DNA of 64,000 bases from JAAYJK01 sp964501655 (GCA_964501655.1 CAZCTN010000001.1:120060-184059), one strand, 5' to 3'. Numbered from the stretch's first letter, positions 45,673-54,708 are shown. Made by a program: numbers and translations. The notes: generated by a model from the letters alone, not told the origin.

Positions 45673-47016
45673 ATGGGGAAGATTGTTAGTAAATTTATCT
45701 GCAACGAATGCGGCTATGAAAGCATGAAGTGGCTGGGCAAATGTCCGGCTTGCGAGGCCTGGAACACCCTGATAGAAGAACGAGGGGAGAAAAAAACTGC
45801 TCGGATGAACAAAAAGAGAGTGGAATTGGTTCCCCTTACTTCTATTTCCAGCCATGATATCAGTCGATTCAGCAGCGGGATTGGAGAGCTGGATCGGGTA
45901 CTGGGGGGAGGCATAGTTCCAGGTTCCATCATACTCCTGGGAGGAGACCCGGGTATAGGGAAATCCACCTTGCTTTTGCAGGTAGCTGACCATATTGGGA
46001 CCAGGGGCGGAAAAGTAATATATCTGTCGGGAGAAGAATCCCTTAAGCAAATACGCTTGCGTTCACTGCGGCTTGATATAAGCAATGAGAATATATACCT
46101 GTTGAACGAACAGGAGATAGAATTATTGGAGGAATACATCCGGGATATTGATCCTAGTTTGATCATTATTGATTCTATCCAGACGGTATATTCCGGAGGG
46201 ATATCATCTATTCCCGGCAGTGTAGCTCAGTTGAGGGAATGCACCGCTCGTATAACCGAGATAGCAAAAAAGACCGAAAAAGCCTTCTTCCTAATTGGAC
46301 ATGTAACCAAGGAAGGAGCTATTGCTGGTCCCAGGGTACTGGAACACATGGTCGATGTAGTTATATACTTCGAAGGGGAAAATAATTTCTGTTTCCGCTT
46401 GCTCAGGGGCATAAAAAACCGCTTTGGTTCCACCAATGAAATAGGATTAATGGAAATGAGGAGTGAAGGACTTTGGGAGGTTTTGGATCCCTCCGAAATG
46501 CTGCTGGGTTCCGGAAATGCTGTAGGTACCGCTATAACTTCCAGTTTTGAGGGCAGCAGACCGTTTTTAATAGAAGCCCAGGCGCTGGCCTCTCCCTCCG
46601 GACCAGGATATCCACGGCGCATGGCAGCAGGGATAGACCAGAACCGCTTATCCTTGATTATTGCGGTATTGGAGAAAGTACAGGGCTATAACCTATCTGT
46701 TCATGACGTATATTTGCGTATAACCGGAGGACTGTTTATTAAGGATCCAGCTGCCGACCTGGGTATTGCGGCGGCTATAATATCCAGTGTCAGAGACACC
46801 ATGCTGCCGGCAGATACCATATTTGTTGGAGAACTGGGATTATCCGGCCAGGTACGATCAGCTGCGTTTCTCGAGGCCCGGCTGAAGGAAGCATTGAAAC
46901 TTGGATATAAGCGGGCAGCCGTTCCAGCGGGAGTGAGCAGTTGGACGGATAAGGAATTGAAAGTTTATCCATTGGCATCATTGGATAATTTAATAGATTT
47001 TATCAATAAGGAGTGA
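45673..47016 (+). CDS. radA: DNA repair protein RadA/Sms
   Basis: RecA-like branch-migration ATPase, 447 residues: N-terminal zinc finger (FICNECGYESMKWLGKCPAC), Walker A GGDPGIGKSTLLLQ, the KNRFG motif in GIKNRFGSTNEIG, and a C-terminal Lon-like domain. Followed immediately by disA, as in Bacillus. Confidence 0.97.
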   Translation: MGKIVSKFICNECGYESMKWLGKCPACEAWNTLIEERGEKKTARMNKKRVELVPLTSISSHDISRFSSGIGELDRVLGGGIVPGSIILLGGDPGIGKSTLLLQVADHIGTRGGKVIYLSGEESLKQIRLRSLRLDISNENIYLLNEQEIELLEEYIRDIDPSLIIIDSIQTVYSGGISSIPGSVAQLRECTARITEIAKKTEKAFFLIGHVTKEGAIAGPRVLEHMVDVVIYFEGENNFCFRLLRGIKNRFGSTNEIGLMEMRSEGLWEVLDPSEMLLGSGNAVGTAITSSFEGSRPFLIEAQALASPSGPGYPRRMAAGIDQNRLSLIIAVLEKVQGYNLSVHDVYLRITGGLFIKDPAADLGIAAAIISSVRDTMLPADTIFVGELGLSGQVRSAAFLEARLKEALKLGYKRAAVPAGVSSWTDKELKVYPLASLDNLIDFINKE

Positions 47017-47021
47017 TCGGG

Positions 47022-48089
47022 GTGGAAGAGATCTATAAAGGCGAGTTTAGAAAATACCTGAAAATGCTGGCACCGGGGAGTATTTTCAGGGTAGGGGTGG
47101 AAAACATTCTTCAGGCCAGTACCGGGGGGTTGATCGTAGTGGGAGATTCACCTCAGTTAATGGATCTGGTCAGCGGTGGTTTTCACATAGATTGTGAGTA
47201 TTCACCGGCCCGTTTGTATGAACTTGCTAAAATGGATGGAGCCATAATCATGAACTCCGATGCGTCACGTATATTAATTGCCAATGCTCAGTTAGATCCG
47301 GATCCTCAGCTTCCATCCAATGAAACCGGAATCCGCCATCGTACTGCCCAGAGAGTGGCCCTGCAGACCGGAGAACTGGTGGTGGCAATATCCCAGCGTC
47401 GGAAAGTGGTAACCTTGTATCAGAGCAACATCACTTTCCGTTTAAGGGAAATCGAACCCATTTTGATAAAAGCAAATCAAGCCCTGCAAACTTTGGAGAA
47501 ATACCGTAATGTACTGTTCAAAGAACTGCAACGCCTGGGTGGTCTGGAGTTTGAGGATATGGTTACGGTATCCGAAGTATGTGAAGTGCTGAAAAGAGCA
47601 GTTAGAGTCTTAAATATCGCCAAAGAGATCGAAAATTATATCTCGGAATTGGGGACTGAAGGCCGTCTGGTAAAAATGCAGCTGGATGAGATGACCTCCA
47701 ATGTGGAAGAAGAAGCGTTGTATATAATACAGGATTATTCCAATGCTGAAAAATCACCCCGGGAAATTATGGATAATTTATTAAAAGCCTTTGAAGAAGA
47801 TATATCGGATTCCATATTTATTTCTCGTAATCTGGCCCTGGGAACTGCCAGCAGCCATATGGAACAGTCGATTTCTCCCCGTGGGTACAGAATGCTGCAG
47901 AAACTTCCCCGTTTACCGGTAGTAGTAATTGATAATCTAATGGGCAGGTTTTCTCTCTTGAGTGAGGTGCTGAAAGCCAGCATTGCTGAACTGGATGAAG
48001 TTGAAGGCATCGGGGAAGTGAGAGCCAAGTACATAAAAAATGGCTTGAAGCGTATGCAGGAACAACTGTTGCTGGAATACATGATGTAA
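47022..48089 (+). CDS. disA: Diadenylate cyclase / DNA-integrity scanning protein DisA
   Basis: Makes c-di-AMP and scans DNA. Catalytic motifs DGA (72-74) and RHR (105-107) are intact; a helical linker and a C-terminal HhH DNA-binding domain (LDEVEGIGEVRAKYIKNGL) follow. The GTG at 47022 is preferred: AAGGAG (47008-47013) lies 8 bases before it and the GTG at 47013 falls inside that RBS. Confidence 0.96.
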   Translation: MEEIYKGEFRKYLKMLAPGSIFRVGVENILQASTGGLIVVGDSPQLMDLVSGGFHIDCEYSPARLYELAKMDGAIIMNSDASRILIANAQLDPDPQLPSNETGIRHRTAQRVALQTGELVVAISQRRKVVTLYQSNITFRLREIEPILIKANQALQTLEKYRNVLFKELQRLGGLEFEDMVTVSEVCEVLKRAVRVLNIAKEIENYISELGTEGRLVKMQLDEMTSNVEEEALYIIQDYSNAEKSPREIMDNLLKAFEEDISDSIFISRNLALGTASSHMEQSISPRGYRMLQKLPRLPVVVIDNLMGRFSLLSEVLKASIAELDEVEGIGEVRAKYIKNGLKRMQEQLLLEYMM

Positions 48090-48134
48090 GGAAATGACTC
48101 AAAAGCCCGAGAATTGAGCTGTAATAGACGAAAA

Positions 48135-48198
48135 AGGGGTCAGACGCGGTTGACTTATTCTCCTCGCTTATAAAACAAGTCAACCCTGTCTGACCCCT
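48135..48198. repeat. REP-like inverted repeat
   Basis: 22-base arms (48135-48156 and 48177-48198) complementary except for two adjacent positions; each starts from AGGGGTCAGAC and reaches TTGACTT. Loop 20 bases. The GGGGTCAGAC core resembles dispersed REP elements seen in other Firmicutes and might also stop transcription of disA. Confidence 0.7.
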
Positions 48199-48236
48199 AA
48201 TTTGTTTCGTTAAAATTCGCCCCGCTTTATTGAGGT

Positions 48237-48635
48237 CTAAGTCAGATTGAATACCCCCAGCGTACTGGCTTTTTTGTATTCCTCCAGGAAAACATCATAC
48301 AGGTTTAGATCAAGGGTATTGCATAAAGCCGCTGAATAAAATAGCAGTTTACCCATTTCATTAACAATCACTTCTTCGCAATTGGGACATAACTCCCCTC
48401 GAAGGTGGTTATCCAGGCATTTTTTTAATTCCTCAAAGGAATCAATATGCTCCGGTACCTGGACTTTTTCTGCATTAATAGCAACACAGCCGCAGTCGGT
48501 GATGGATTTTACTACTGCTCTATTTACCCGGCAGGCAGATTCAGATAGCTTGGAAAGAATATCCAGAATGCTTCTATGCCTAATGAGCAAATCACCTACT
48601 ACATTCTGAAACTCATCACATATCAAGTCTTTCAC
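48237..48635 (-). CDS. Small conserved-looking Cys-containing protein, function unknown
   Basis: 132 residues, mostly helical, with Cys in DCGCV and CPNCEE (possible metal site). Resembles clostridial proteins found near disA/PIN-TRAM genes, some labelled DUF1573 or MazG-like; I cannot confirm either. GTG start on the - strand after an AGGGGGG-rich site, with a good promoter upstream. It ends in GVFNLT. Confidence 0.7.
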   Translation of the reverse strand: MKDLICDEFQNVVGDLLIRHRSILDILSKLSESACRVNRAVVKSITDCGCVAINAEKVQVPEHIDSFEELKKCLDNHLRGELCPNCEEVIVNEMGKLLFYSAALCNTLDLNLYDVFLEEYKKASTLGVFNLT

Positions 48636-48672
48636 AAAAGACCTGCCCCCCTTTAATTCTGTGATTTTATTA

Positions 48673-48702
48673 ATTATAGCCTTGTCGAAGAATATTTGTC
48701 AA
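48673..48702 (-). promoter_or_regulatory. Sigma-A-type promoter for the 48.2 kb gene
   Basis: On the - strand, TTGACA, an 18-base spacer and TATAAT, about 40 bases upstream of the GTG start. Confidence 0.75.
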
Positions 48703-48839
48703 TTTAGGCCCATCGCGCAACTCGATACTATTTCCTCTAATTCGACTTAATAATTAGCGCCCCTCAAATCTTCCAGAATTTCTATTAATGTATAATACCT
48801 GGGTTTGAACATCAGAATAAGAGTATGGAGGTGCATAAT

Positions 48840-49955
48840 ATGTATAATAAGCTATTAATTTCCAGGAAATTATTTATCATGTCCCTGCTTATGGGAGGAT
48901 GGGCAGCCTATACCATACAGGTGTTATTAAAGCCCGGTATACCATGGCTGGCAGGCTTCGGTCTGGCCTGTGCTGCTTTGTCATATGGCGGGGCAAACTG
49001 GATATTGGGAGCAGGCAAGCGGATACTCAGGACCTTGAACCAGAAGCTGGATGAGACCGCGATTGAAGTGATCATGGGTGGATTAGCCGGAATGTTTGCC
49101 GGCATACTGGTAGGGTGCCTGAGCAGTTTCCCTCTGTCTGCCCTGCGGGGAGCAGGCAGTTACCTGACCCTGATGGTATTCGTGATCAGTGTGTGGCTGG
49201 GATGGAAAATAGGCACCCGTCGTGCTTTTGATGTTTTTGGAATCATCCCCATGAGAATGGATACTAAGACTTCGGGTGAAAGCATGGATCAGGAGGAAAG
49301 CAACAAGGTCCTGGATACCAGTGCCATAATTGATGGACGCATCTATGATGTGTGTCTGAGCAAATTCCTGGAAGGCCGCATTACCGTACCTACCTTTGTT
49401 ATAGAAGAGCTGCAGCACATAGCTGATTCCTCCGATTCCATAAGACGCAACAAAGGCCGCCGGGGACTGGAACTGCTATCTAAAATGAAGAAACATTCCG
49501 GCATAAAAATTGATATAATTGAAGCTGAAATCAATCAAGAAAAAGATGTGGATGGAAAGCTGGTATGTCTATGCAAAGAATTAAACGCCAGTATTATTAC
49601 CAATGATTACAATCTTAACAAGGTAGCTGAGCTTCAGGGGATCAGGGTTTTGAATATCAATGAACTGGCCAATGCAGTAAAAGTGATAGTTTACCCGGGT
49701 GAGACCATGCAGGTAGCCATAATTAAAGAGGGCAAGGAATATGGTCAGGGAATCGGCTACCTGGAAGACGGTACTATGGTAGTAGTGGAAGAAGCCAGCC
49801 GCGAAATAGGGCAGGATCTGGAAGTGGTAGTTACTAGTGTCTTCCAGACTGCGGCTGGACGTATGATATTTACCCGTAAAGCCAGAGAGATAAGAAGTGA
49901 TGCAGGTATTGCCGGTTCTCTGTCAGAGCGGGCAGAGGTGAATTTATTTGGATAA
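48840..49955 (+). CDS. PIN/TRAM-domain membrane protein, YacL-like
   Basis: Four membrane spans at the N-terminus (to about residue 125), then a PIN nuclease-like domain with acidic residues in VLDTSAIIDGRI, VIEELQHIAD and ITNDYNLNKVAEL, and a C-terminal TRAM domain (GETMQVAIIKEGKEYGQGIG). Likely RNA-directed; substrate unknown. ATG 48840 follows GGAGGTG; the in-frame ATG at 48825 overlaps that RBS. Upstream of ispD as in Bacillus. Confidence 0.92.
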   Translation: MYNKLLISRKLFIMSLLMGGWAAYTIQVLLKPGIPWLAGFGLACAALSYGGANWILGAGKRILRTLNQKLDETAIEVIMGGLAGMFAGILVGCLSSFPLSALRGAGSYLTLMVFVISVWLGWKIGTRRAFDVFGIIPMRMDTKTSGESMDQEESNKVLDTSAIIDGRIYDVCLSKFLEGRITVPTFVIEELQHIADSSDSIRRNKGRRGLELLSKMKKHSGIKIDIIEAEINQEKDVDGKLVCLCKELNASIITNDYNLNKVAELQGIRVLNINELANAVKVIVYPGETMQVAIIKEGKEYGQGIGYLEDGTMVVVEEASREIGQDLEVVVTSVFQTAAGRMIFTRKAREIRSDAGIAGSLSERAEVNLFG

Positions 49956-50631
49956 CAGACTTAAAGTTGTTATTGCTGCCGCTGGTATGGGCAGCAGGAT
50001 GAACAGCGGGATCAATAAACAGTATATGCTGATCAAAGGCCGCCCGGTACTGGCCTACTCGCTGGATCTGTTTGACAGTTTTCACGCCGTTGAGAGTATT
50101 GTAATAGTAGCCAAAGAATCGGAGCTGGGATACTGCCAGGAGGAAATTGTTAATAGATATGGCTATAAGAAGGTGGCGGCAGTGATTGCCGGGGGAAGGG
50201 AAAGGCAGGATTCAGTTCGGGCCGGACTGAGATTTTTTGATGATTCCCATGGATGGGTAGCTGTCCACGATGGAGCCAGGCCCTGTATAAGTGCGGCCCT
50301 GCTGCAGGAATTGCTGGAGGCAGCCAAGCAATGGGGAGCAGCTGTGCCCGGGATAGCAGCTCGGGATACTCTGAAAATAGTGGATGAGAAAGGCTTTGTA
50401 CTAGAAACCCTTGACCGCTCAAGGATAGTGGCTGTACAGACTCCGCAGATATTTAGATTGGAAAAGATATTAGCAGCTTACGAAAAGGCTTATGCACAGG
50501 ATCTATGGGGCACTGATGATGCCAGTCTCTTCGAGAGGTACGGAGGGCGGGTCAAGATAGTAGCCGGTGATAACCGGAATCTAAAGATTACTGCTCCTGA
50601 GGACCTTAAGGCAGCGGAAAGCTTCCTCTAA
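49948..50631 (+). CDS. ispD: 2-C-methyl-D-erythritol 4-phosphate cytidylyltransferase
   Basis: MEP isoprenoid pathway enzyme. Seen: VIAAAGMGSRMNSGINKQ with the glycine-rich/Lys nucleotide motif, VHDGARPCIS and TPQIFRLEKI. 227 residues. TTG start, overlapping the YacL-like gene by 8 bases. Confidence 0.95.
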   Translation: MDNRLKVVIAAAGMGSRMNSGINKQYMLIKGRPVLAYSLDLFDSFHAVESIVIVAKESELGYCQEEIVNRYGYKKVAAVIAGGRERQDSVRAGLRFFDDSHGWVAVHDGARPCISAALLQELLEAAKQWGAAVPGIAARDTLKIVDEKGFVLETLDRSRIVAVQTPQIFRLEKILAAYEKAYAQDLWGTDDASLFERYGGRVKIVAGDNRNLKITAPEDLKAAESFL

Positions 50632-50688
50632 TGCAGGCAAGGAATCTCTGGGGCAAGGTATATGGCAATGGTAAAAGGGGGAGAAGCA

Positions 50689-51162
50689 TTGAGGATAGGA
50701 ATCGGATATGATGTTCATCGCCTGGAGTCAGGCCGGAGATTGGTGCTGGGAGGAGCAGAAATACCCTATTCCAGAGGTTTGCTAGGTCATTCGGATGCTG
50801 ATGTGCTGGTTCATGCCATATGTGATGCTCTGTTGGGGGCAGCTGGTTTAGGAGATATTGGACGGCATTTTCCCGATACTGATGACCGTTATCGGGGTAT
50901 CAGCAGTCTTTTGCTACTTTCCCGGGTCAATTCCATGCTGGGTGAGGCGGGTTATCGGGTTAATAATATCGACAGTACCATAGCAGCCCAGGAACCCAGG
51001 CTGGCTGGTTACATAGAGGATATGAGGAACAATATAGCCCGGCAATTGAGTATAAATCCAGCCCGGGTCAATGTAAAAGCTACGACTACCGAAGGACTCG
51101 GCTTTGCCGGGCGGGGAGAAGGCATCTCGGCTCAGGCGGTGGCCTTAATCGAAGAAATATAA
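50689..51162 (+). CDS. ispF: 2-C-methyl-D-erythritol 2,4-cyclodiphosphate synthase
   Basis: MEP pathway enzyme next to ispD. Seen: RIGIGYDVHRLESGR (zinc-binding Asp/His), LLGHSDADVLVHAICDALLGA and the C-terminal KATTTEGLGFAGRGEGI. TTG 50689 follows GGGGGAG and matches the usual N-terminus (158 residues); the frame is open from the ATG at 50662. Confidence 0.95.
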   Translation: MRIGIGYDVHRLESGRRLVLGGAEIPYSRGLLGHSDADVLVHAICDALLGAAGLGDIGRHFPDTDDRYRGISSLLLLSRVNSMLGEAGYRVNNIDSTIAAQEPRLAGYIEDMRNNIARQLSINPARVNVKATTTEGLGFAGRGEGISAQAVALIEEI

Positions 51163-51217
51163 ATATTTGCCTCCTGCATGAGGCAAGCTAAAGAAAATGC
51201 AGGAGGGCTGAGAACAG

Positions 51218-52123
51218 GTGATTAACAAGAAGAAGCTGATCTGGCTGGGAGTTATGGGGATCCTGCTGGCGCTAGGGTTTGTTAAGAGTGAGATAAGCCC
51301 CACGATAAGCGGACAGGAACAACCGGAAGCAGTTATCAGCCTGGGACAGGATCTAACATCTGGACAGAGAGATCAGGTGATGGAGTATTTCCAGGATTGG
51401 TCCCGAGGGAAAAGGGTGCGTTATATCAGCGTAAGCAATGAAGAAGAAAGGATGTACCTGGAAGGCACAGCAGACGAAAAACTCATCGGCAGCCGGGCCA
51501 TATCTTCAGTCTATTGTGAGATATTGGATGACGGCAATGGCATAGAGGTGCAGACGGAAAATATTACTGCCATTACACCATTTATGTATGCTAATGCGCT
51601 GGTAACCGCCGGCATAGAAGATGCCCGGGTAATAGTGGCGGCTCCCTTCGAGGTTTCTGGTACTGCTGCTTTGACCGGAGTTATAAAGGCCTTTGAAACA
51701 GCCAGCGGAGAAATACTGAAAGAAGAAAACAAAGCAATTGCTCACGAAGAAATGGTACAGACCTCAGAGTTAGGACAACGCATCGGACAGGATCAAGCCG
51801 AGATGCTGATATTTGAGGTTAAGAAACAGGTAGCGGCAGAAGACGTCAGCGATCCGGAGGAAATAAGACAAATAATAATGGAGGTCAGCGCCGAGCTCAA
51901 CCTCCGGATGTCTGAAGCGGATGTGGACCGGATTGTACAGCTGATGCAGAAGATTCATAAATTAAATATAAATGCCGGCCAGCTGGGAACTCAGATGCAG
52001 AATTTGGAACGTAGGCTGGATGAGATACAGAACCGTGGGGAAGAGGCAGTAGGATGGCTGAAAAAAATCTTAGCCACCCTGGAAGAACTGCTGGCCAGTA
52101 TCAGAGCTCTGCTGGGAACCTGA
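51218..52123 (+). CDS. DUF1002-like exported protein
   Basis: 301 residues with an N-terminal membrane segment (about 6-22), a globular region with CEILDDGNGIEVQTENIT and ITPFMYANALVTAGIEDARVIVAAPF, and a C-terminal helix with coiled-coil character (MQNLERRLDEIQNRG). Matches DUF1002/YpuA-like proteins; function unknown. GTG start after AGGAGGG. Confidence 0.8.
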   Translation: MINKKKLIWLGVMGILLALGFVKSEISPTISGQEQPEAVISLGQDLTSGQRDQVMEYFQDWSRGKRVRYISVSNEEERMYLEGTADEKLIGSRAISSVYCEILDDGNGIEVQTENITAITPFMYANALVTAGIEDARVIVAAPFEVSGTAALTGVIKAFETASGEILKEENKAIAHEEMVQTSELGQRIGQDQAEMLIFEVKKQVAAEDVSDPEEIRQIIMEVSAELNLRMSEADVDRIVQLMQKIHKLNINAGQLGTQMQNLERRLDEIQNRGEEAVGWLKKILATLEELLASIRALLGT

Positions 52124-52124
52124 C

Positions 52125-52154
52125 TTGTCGGAACGTATGGATGAATGCTATAAT
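52125..52154 (+). promoter_or_regulatory. Possible sigma-A promoter of gltX
   Basis: TTGTCG, an 18-base spacer and TATAAT, directly after the preceding stop codon and about 31 bases before the gltX start. Confidence 0.55.
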
Positions 52155-52184
52155 TAGCTGTTGTTGGCAAGGGAGGGAGAAAAT

Positions 52185-53639
52185 ATGGGCAAGATAAAAG
52201 TTAGATTCGCGCCCAGTCCGACTGGACCGTTGCACATAGGGGGAGCCAGGTCAGCTCTCTTTAATTATCTGTATGCGAGTAATCAAAAGGGAGAATTTGT
52301 GCTGCGCATAGAAGACACTGATTTAGATCGGTCCAGAGAGGAATATGAAAAAGAAATCATCGAGTCTCTTCTCTGGCTGGGGATCAAATGGACTGAAGGA
52401 ATGGAAATTGGAGGAGCCAATGGTCCCTACCGTCAAACCGAAAGGGTCGATATATACCGGGATTATGCCCGGAAGCTGTTGGGCTCGGACCAGGCCTATT
52501 ATTGCTTTTGTACCGAAGAGGAATTAGAGCAGGAGCGTCAGGATTTGATGTCTAGGGGCGAGACCCCGCGTTACCTGGGTAAATGTCGGCATCTGAGCGA
52601 AGCCCAGAGAGCCGAGAAGATAGAACAAGGGATAAAGCCGACGATTCGGTTTGCAGTCCCGGCCAGTAAAATATACCTGGTTGATGATATAGTACGGGGT
52701 AGGGTGAGTTTTGACAGCGATAGCATGGGAGATTTCATTATAATAAAATCTGATGGACTGCCTACCTACAATTTTGCGGTGGTTATTGACGATGTCCTGA
52801 TGGGAATTACCCATGTGATAAGAGCGGAAGAACACTTATCCAATACCCCGCGTCAATTAATGATTTATGAGGCCTTTAATTTCAAAAGACCGGAATTTGC
52901 CCATATATCCTTGATACTGGGCAGTGATCGTCAGAAAATGAGCAAGAGGCATGGAGCTACCTCGCTGATTCAGTACCGTGAGATGGGATACCTGCCGGAG
53001 GCCGTGTTCAATTTTCTGGCTTTGATGGGCTGGTCTCCGGAGGGGGAGGAGCAGTTGCTTTCCCCGGCTGAAATTGCCGGCGCCTTTACGCTGGAAAGAG
53101 TATCGAAAAGCCCGGCCGTCTTCGATATTGACAAGCTGAACTGGATTAATCAGCAATATATTAAGAAACTGGATTTAGATGAGTTAGGCATAATGGTCCG
53201 TCCATTTCTGGATCAATCCCCGTATGCTCAGGCTATTAGCGGTATGACCCCGGAAAAATTCCGGCTTATGATCAGCACCGTACGGGATCACCTGGTGTGC
53301 TTGAATGACATTAGCAGCGAGATCGGAGTATTATTCGATGAGATTTGCTATGAGGAGGAAGCTATACAGGTGTTGAAGGAAGAGGGTGCAGCCTCAATCT
53401 TACAGGCTGTGGCCGATGGATTTCCAGACAGTGAACTGCCTGAGGATATCAAGCAGCACCTCAAGGCAGTAGTGAAAAAAGTCGGGGTCAAGCCCAAGAA
53501 CGTGTTTATGCCCTTGCGCAGTGCTGTCAGCGGAAAAGTACACGGACCGGATCTGCCCAGTCTTATAAGTATCTGGGGCAGAGAAGAGGCTCTGAAGAGG
53601 ATAGATAACGCATTGCAAAAAATCAAATCTGGTTGTTAA
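52185..53639 (+). CDS. gltX: Glutamyl-tRNA synthetase
   Basis: Class I synthetase, 484 residues: HIGH-type signature HIGG in SPTGPLHIGGARS and KMSKR in RQKMSKRHGATS. Could be discriminating or charge tRNA-Gln too; not resolvable here. ATG 52185 follows AAGGGAGGGAG. It ends in an intrinsic terminator. Confidence 0.96.
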   Translation: MGKIKVRFAPSPTGPLHIGGARSALFNYLYASNQKGEFVLRIEDTDLDRSREEYEKEIIESLLWLGIKWTEGMEIGGANGPYRQTERVDIYRDYARKLLGSDQAYYCFCTEEELEQERQDLMSRGETPRYLGKCRHLSEAQRAEKIEQGIKPTIRFAVPASKIYLVDDIVRGRVSFDSDSMGDFIIIKSDGLPTYNFAVVIDDVLMGITHVIRAEEHLSNTPRQLMIYEAFNFKRPEFAHISLILGSDRQKMSKRHGATSLIQYREMGYLPEAVFNFLALMGWSPEGEEQLLSPAEIAGAFTLERVSKSPAVFDIDKLNWINQQYIKKLDLDELGIMVRPFLDQSPYAQAISGMTPEKFRLMISTVRDHLVCLNDISSEIGVLFDEICYEEEAIQVLKEEGAASILQAVADGFPDSELPEDIKQHLKAVVKKVGVKPKNVFMPLRSAVSGKVHGPDLPSLISIWGREEALKRIDNALQKIKSGC

Positions 53640-53661
53640 ATATTACCAATTGATGCTCAGG

Positions 53662-53694
53662 GTGTTGTCCGGGTGGGACAACACTTTGTTCTTT
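53662..53694 (+). terminator. Intrinsic terminator after gltX
   Basis: Nine-base stem GTGTTGTCC / GGACAACAC with a GGGTG loop, followed by TTTGTTCTTTT. Confidence 0.8.
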
Positions 53695-53885
53695 TCTGGA
53701 CAGTAGCCGGAGATCACCATGAATTACTATAAACATTTTTCTTTGCAGGTGTTCTTGCGGTCAGATCGCGGAAACCCAGATCGGTCTACGGCTGAAGCTA
53801 AAGAGAAGGATATCCGAACCAGGCTAACCTCGGGCCGAGCAACGAAATATTACGGTCCCAACCAATAAAAATGGATAAAGGGCAG

Positions 53886-53902
53886 TTGGCACAAATATTG
53901 CA
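53886..53902 (+). promoter_or_regulatory. Sigma-54-type (-24/-12) promoter
   Basis: TTGGCACAAATATTGCA fits the RpoN consensus TGGCAC-N5-TTGCA with exactly 10 bases between GG and GC. It lies about 92 bases upstream of the 70-residue ORF. No activator gene is in the window. Confidence 0.75.
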
Positions 53903-53993
53903 TTAATATCAGTAAATCAGAAAATGTGTAACTCTGCCATGAGGGCAAGTGCCCAAACAGGTATAAAACACAACTAGGTTAGGTGATGACAAA

Positions 53994-54206
53994 GTGCTGA
54001 AAAAATTAGCTATGGTTAAGGGACCTGCTGGTGATTATGAAGGAAAAATGGGAGTTGTAGTAGCTATCAGGGATGACCGGCAAGATCATAGTAAAATGCG
54101 AACATGTTCATATAAAATACTGGTAGATGGCCAGATCAGCGGATGGTTGCCCGGCGAATGGCTGGAATGGGCAGAATCCCACCTGCGGCAGGGTGCAGCG
54201 ATTTAG
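53994..54206 (+). CDS. 70-residue ORF, KOW/SH3-like, function unknown
   Basis: Short GTG-started ORF after AGGTGATGA. The peptide has MVKGPAGDYEGKMGVVVAIRD and later SYKILVDGQISGWLPGEWLE, a hydrophobic/Gly spacing suggestive of a small SH3- or KOW-like beta barrel. Not recognised. Support: good RBS, a sigma-54-like promoter upstream, ordinary coding look. It could be a regulatory leader product instead of a stable protein. Confidence 0.6.
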   Translation: MLKKLAMVKGPAGDYEGKMGVVVAIRDDRQDHSKMRTCSYKILVDGQISGWLPGEWLEWAESHLRQGAAI

Positions 54207-54305
54207 GCTGCAGTGGCTGTACCTGGCGTAAAGTGTTTACCAGGGTAACAAGATGAGTAACAGTTCAGGTTACAGTTGGTATTTGCAAACTCCTACTTTT
54301 GATAG

Positions 54306-54356
54306 TACCTTGATACCCAGAGACATGCTCTAGATACAATACCGGGTATCAAGGTA
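54306..54356. repeat. 13-base perfect inverted repeat
   Basis: TACCTTGATACCC (54306-54318) and GGGTATCAAGGTA (54344-54356), with a smaller AGAG/CTCT hairpin inside. Strong stem-loop in RNA or an operator-like palindrome. Confidence 0.75.
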
Positions 54357-54466
54357 TATGCCAAGGTTTTGGAGAAAAAAACCAGCGGCCAGATGGTAAA
54401 ACGGTTTAAAGCTGCAGGGTAAGTTTATATAACCAGCATATAACTGCAGCATTAAATAATCCACTC

Positions 54467-54578
54467 TGTCTCAAGCAGTACAGTTGTTTAAGAATACTAA
54501 GCAATCAGATTTACCCCCTCAAATCTGATTTCCCATACTGTACCCTTTAGTTAACCATAAGCCTGACTGCTTGAGACA
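54467..54578 (+). repeat. Nested triple palindrome (112 bases), candidate structured RNA or MITE-like remnant
   Basis: Three nested perfect complementary pairs: TGTCTCAAGCAGT (54467-54479) with ACTGCTTGAGACA (54566-54578); GTACAGT (54478-54484) with ACTGTAC (54537-54543); AATCAGATTT (54503-54512) with AAATCTGATT (54521-54530). The outer TGT...ACA ends resemble transposon termini, but no target-site duplication is seen. Confidence 0.7.
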
Positions 54579-54626
54579 CAATTTGATTAAGAATTGACCT
54601 GATTAAATAGTATGGTTTCACAAAAC

Positions 54627-54692
54627 AATCACAGTATACCAGCGGGATAATTGCAGTATACAAGCAGCATAATCACAGCATGCCAGCAACAT
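54627..54692. repeat. Three tandem 22-base repeats
   Basis: Units at 54627-54648, 54649-54670 and 54671-54692, all of the form AAT(C/T)(A/G)CAG(T/C)AT(A/G)C(C/A)AGC..., with T at the end. Imperfect copies. Confidence 0.7.
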
Positions 54693-54708
54693 AAACAGGT
54701 CAATAATA

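Larger units (their letters stand above)
53640..53993 (+). other. Intergenic stretch between gltX and the 70-residue ORF
   Basis: Holds the gltX terminator and a sigma-54-like promoter. About 190 bases between them (53695-53885) show nothing I can identify; an enhancer-binding-protein site could lie there but no clear dyad stands out. Confidence 0.6.
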
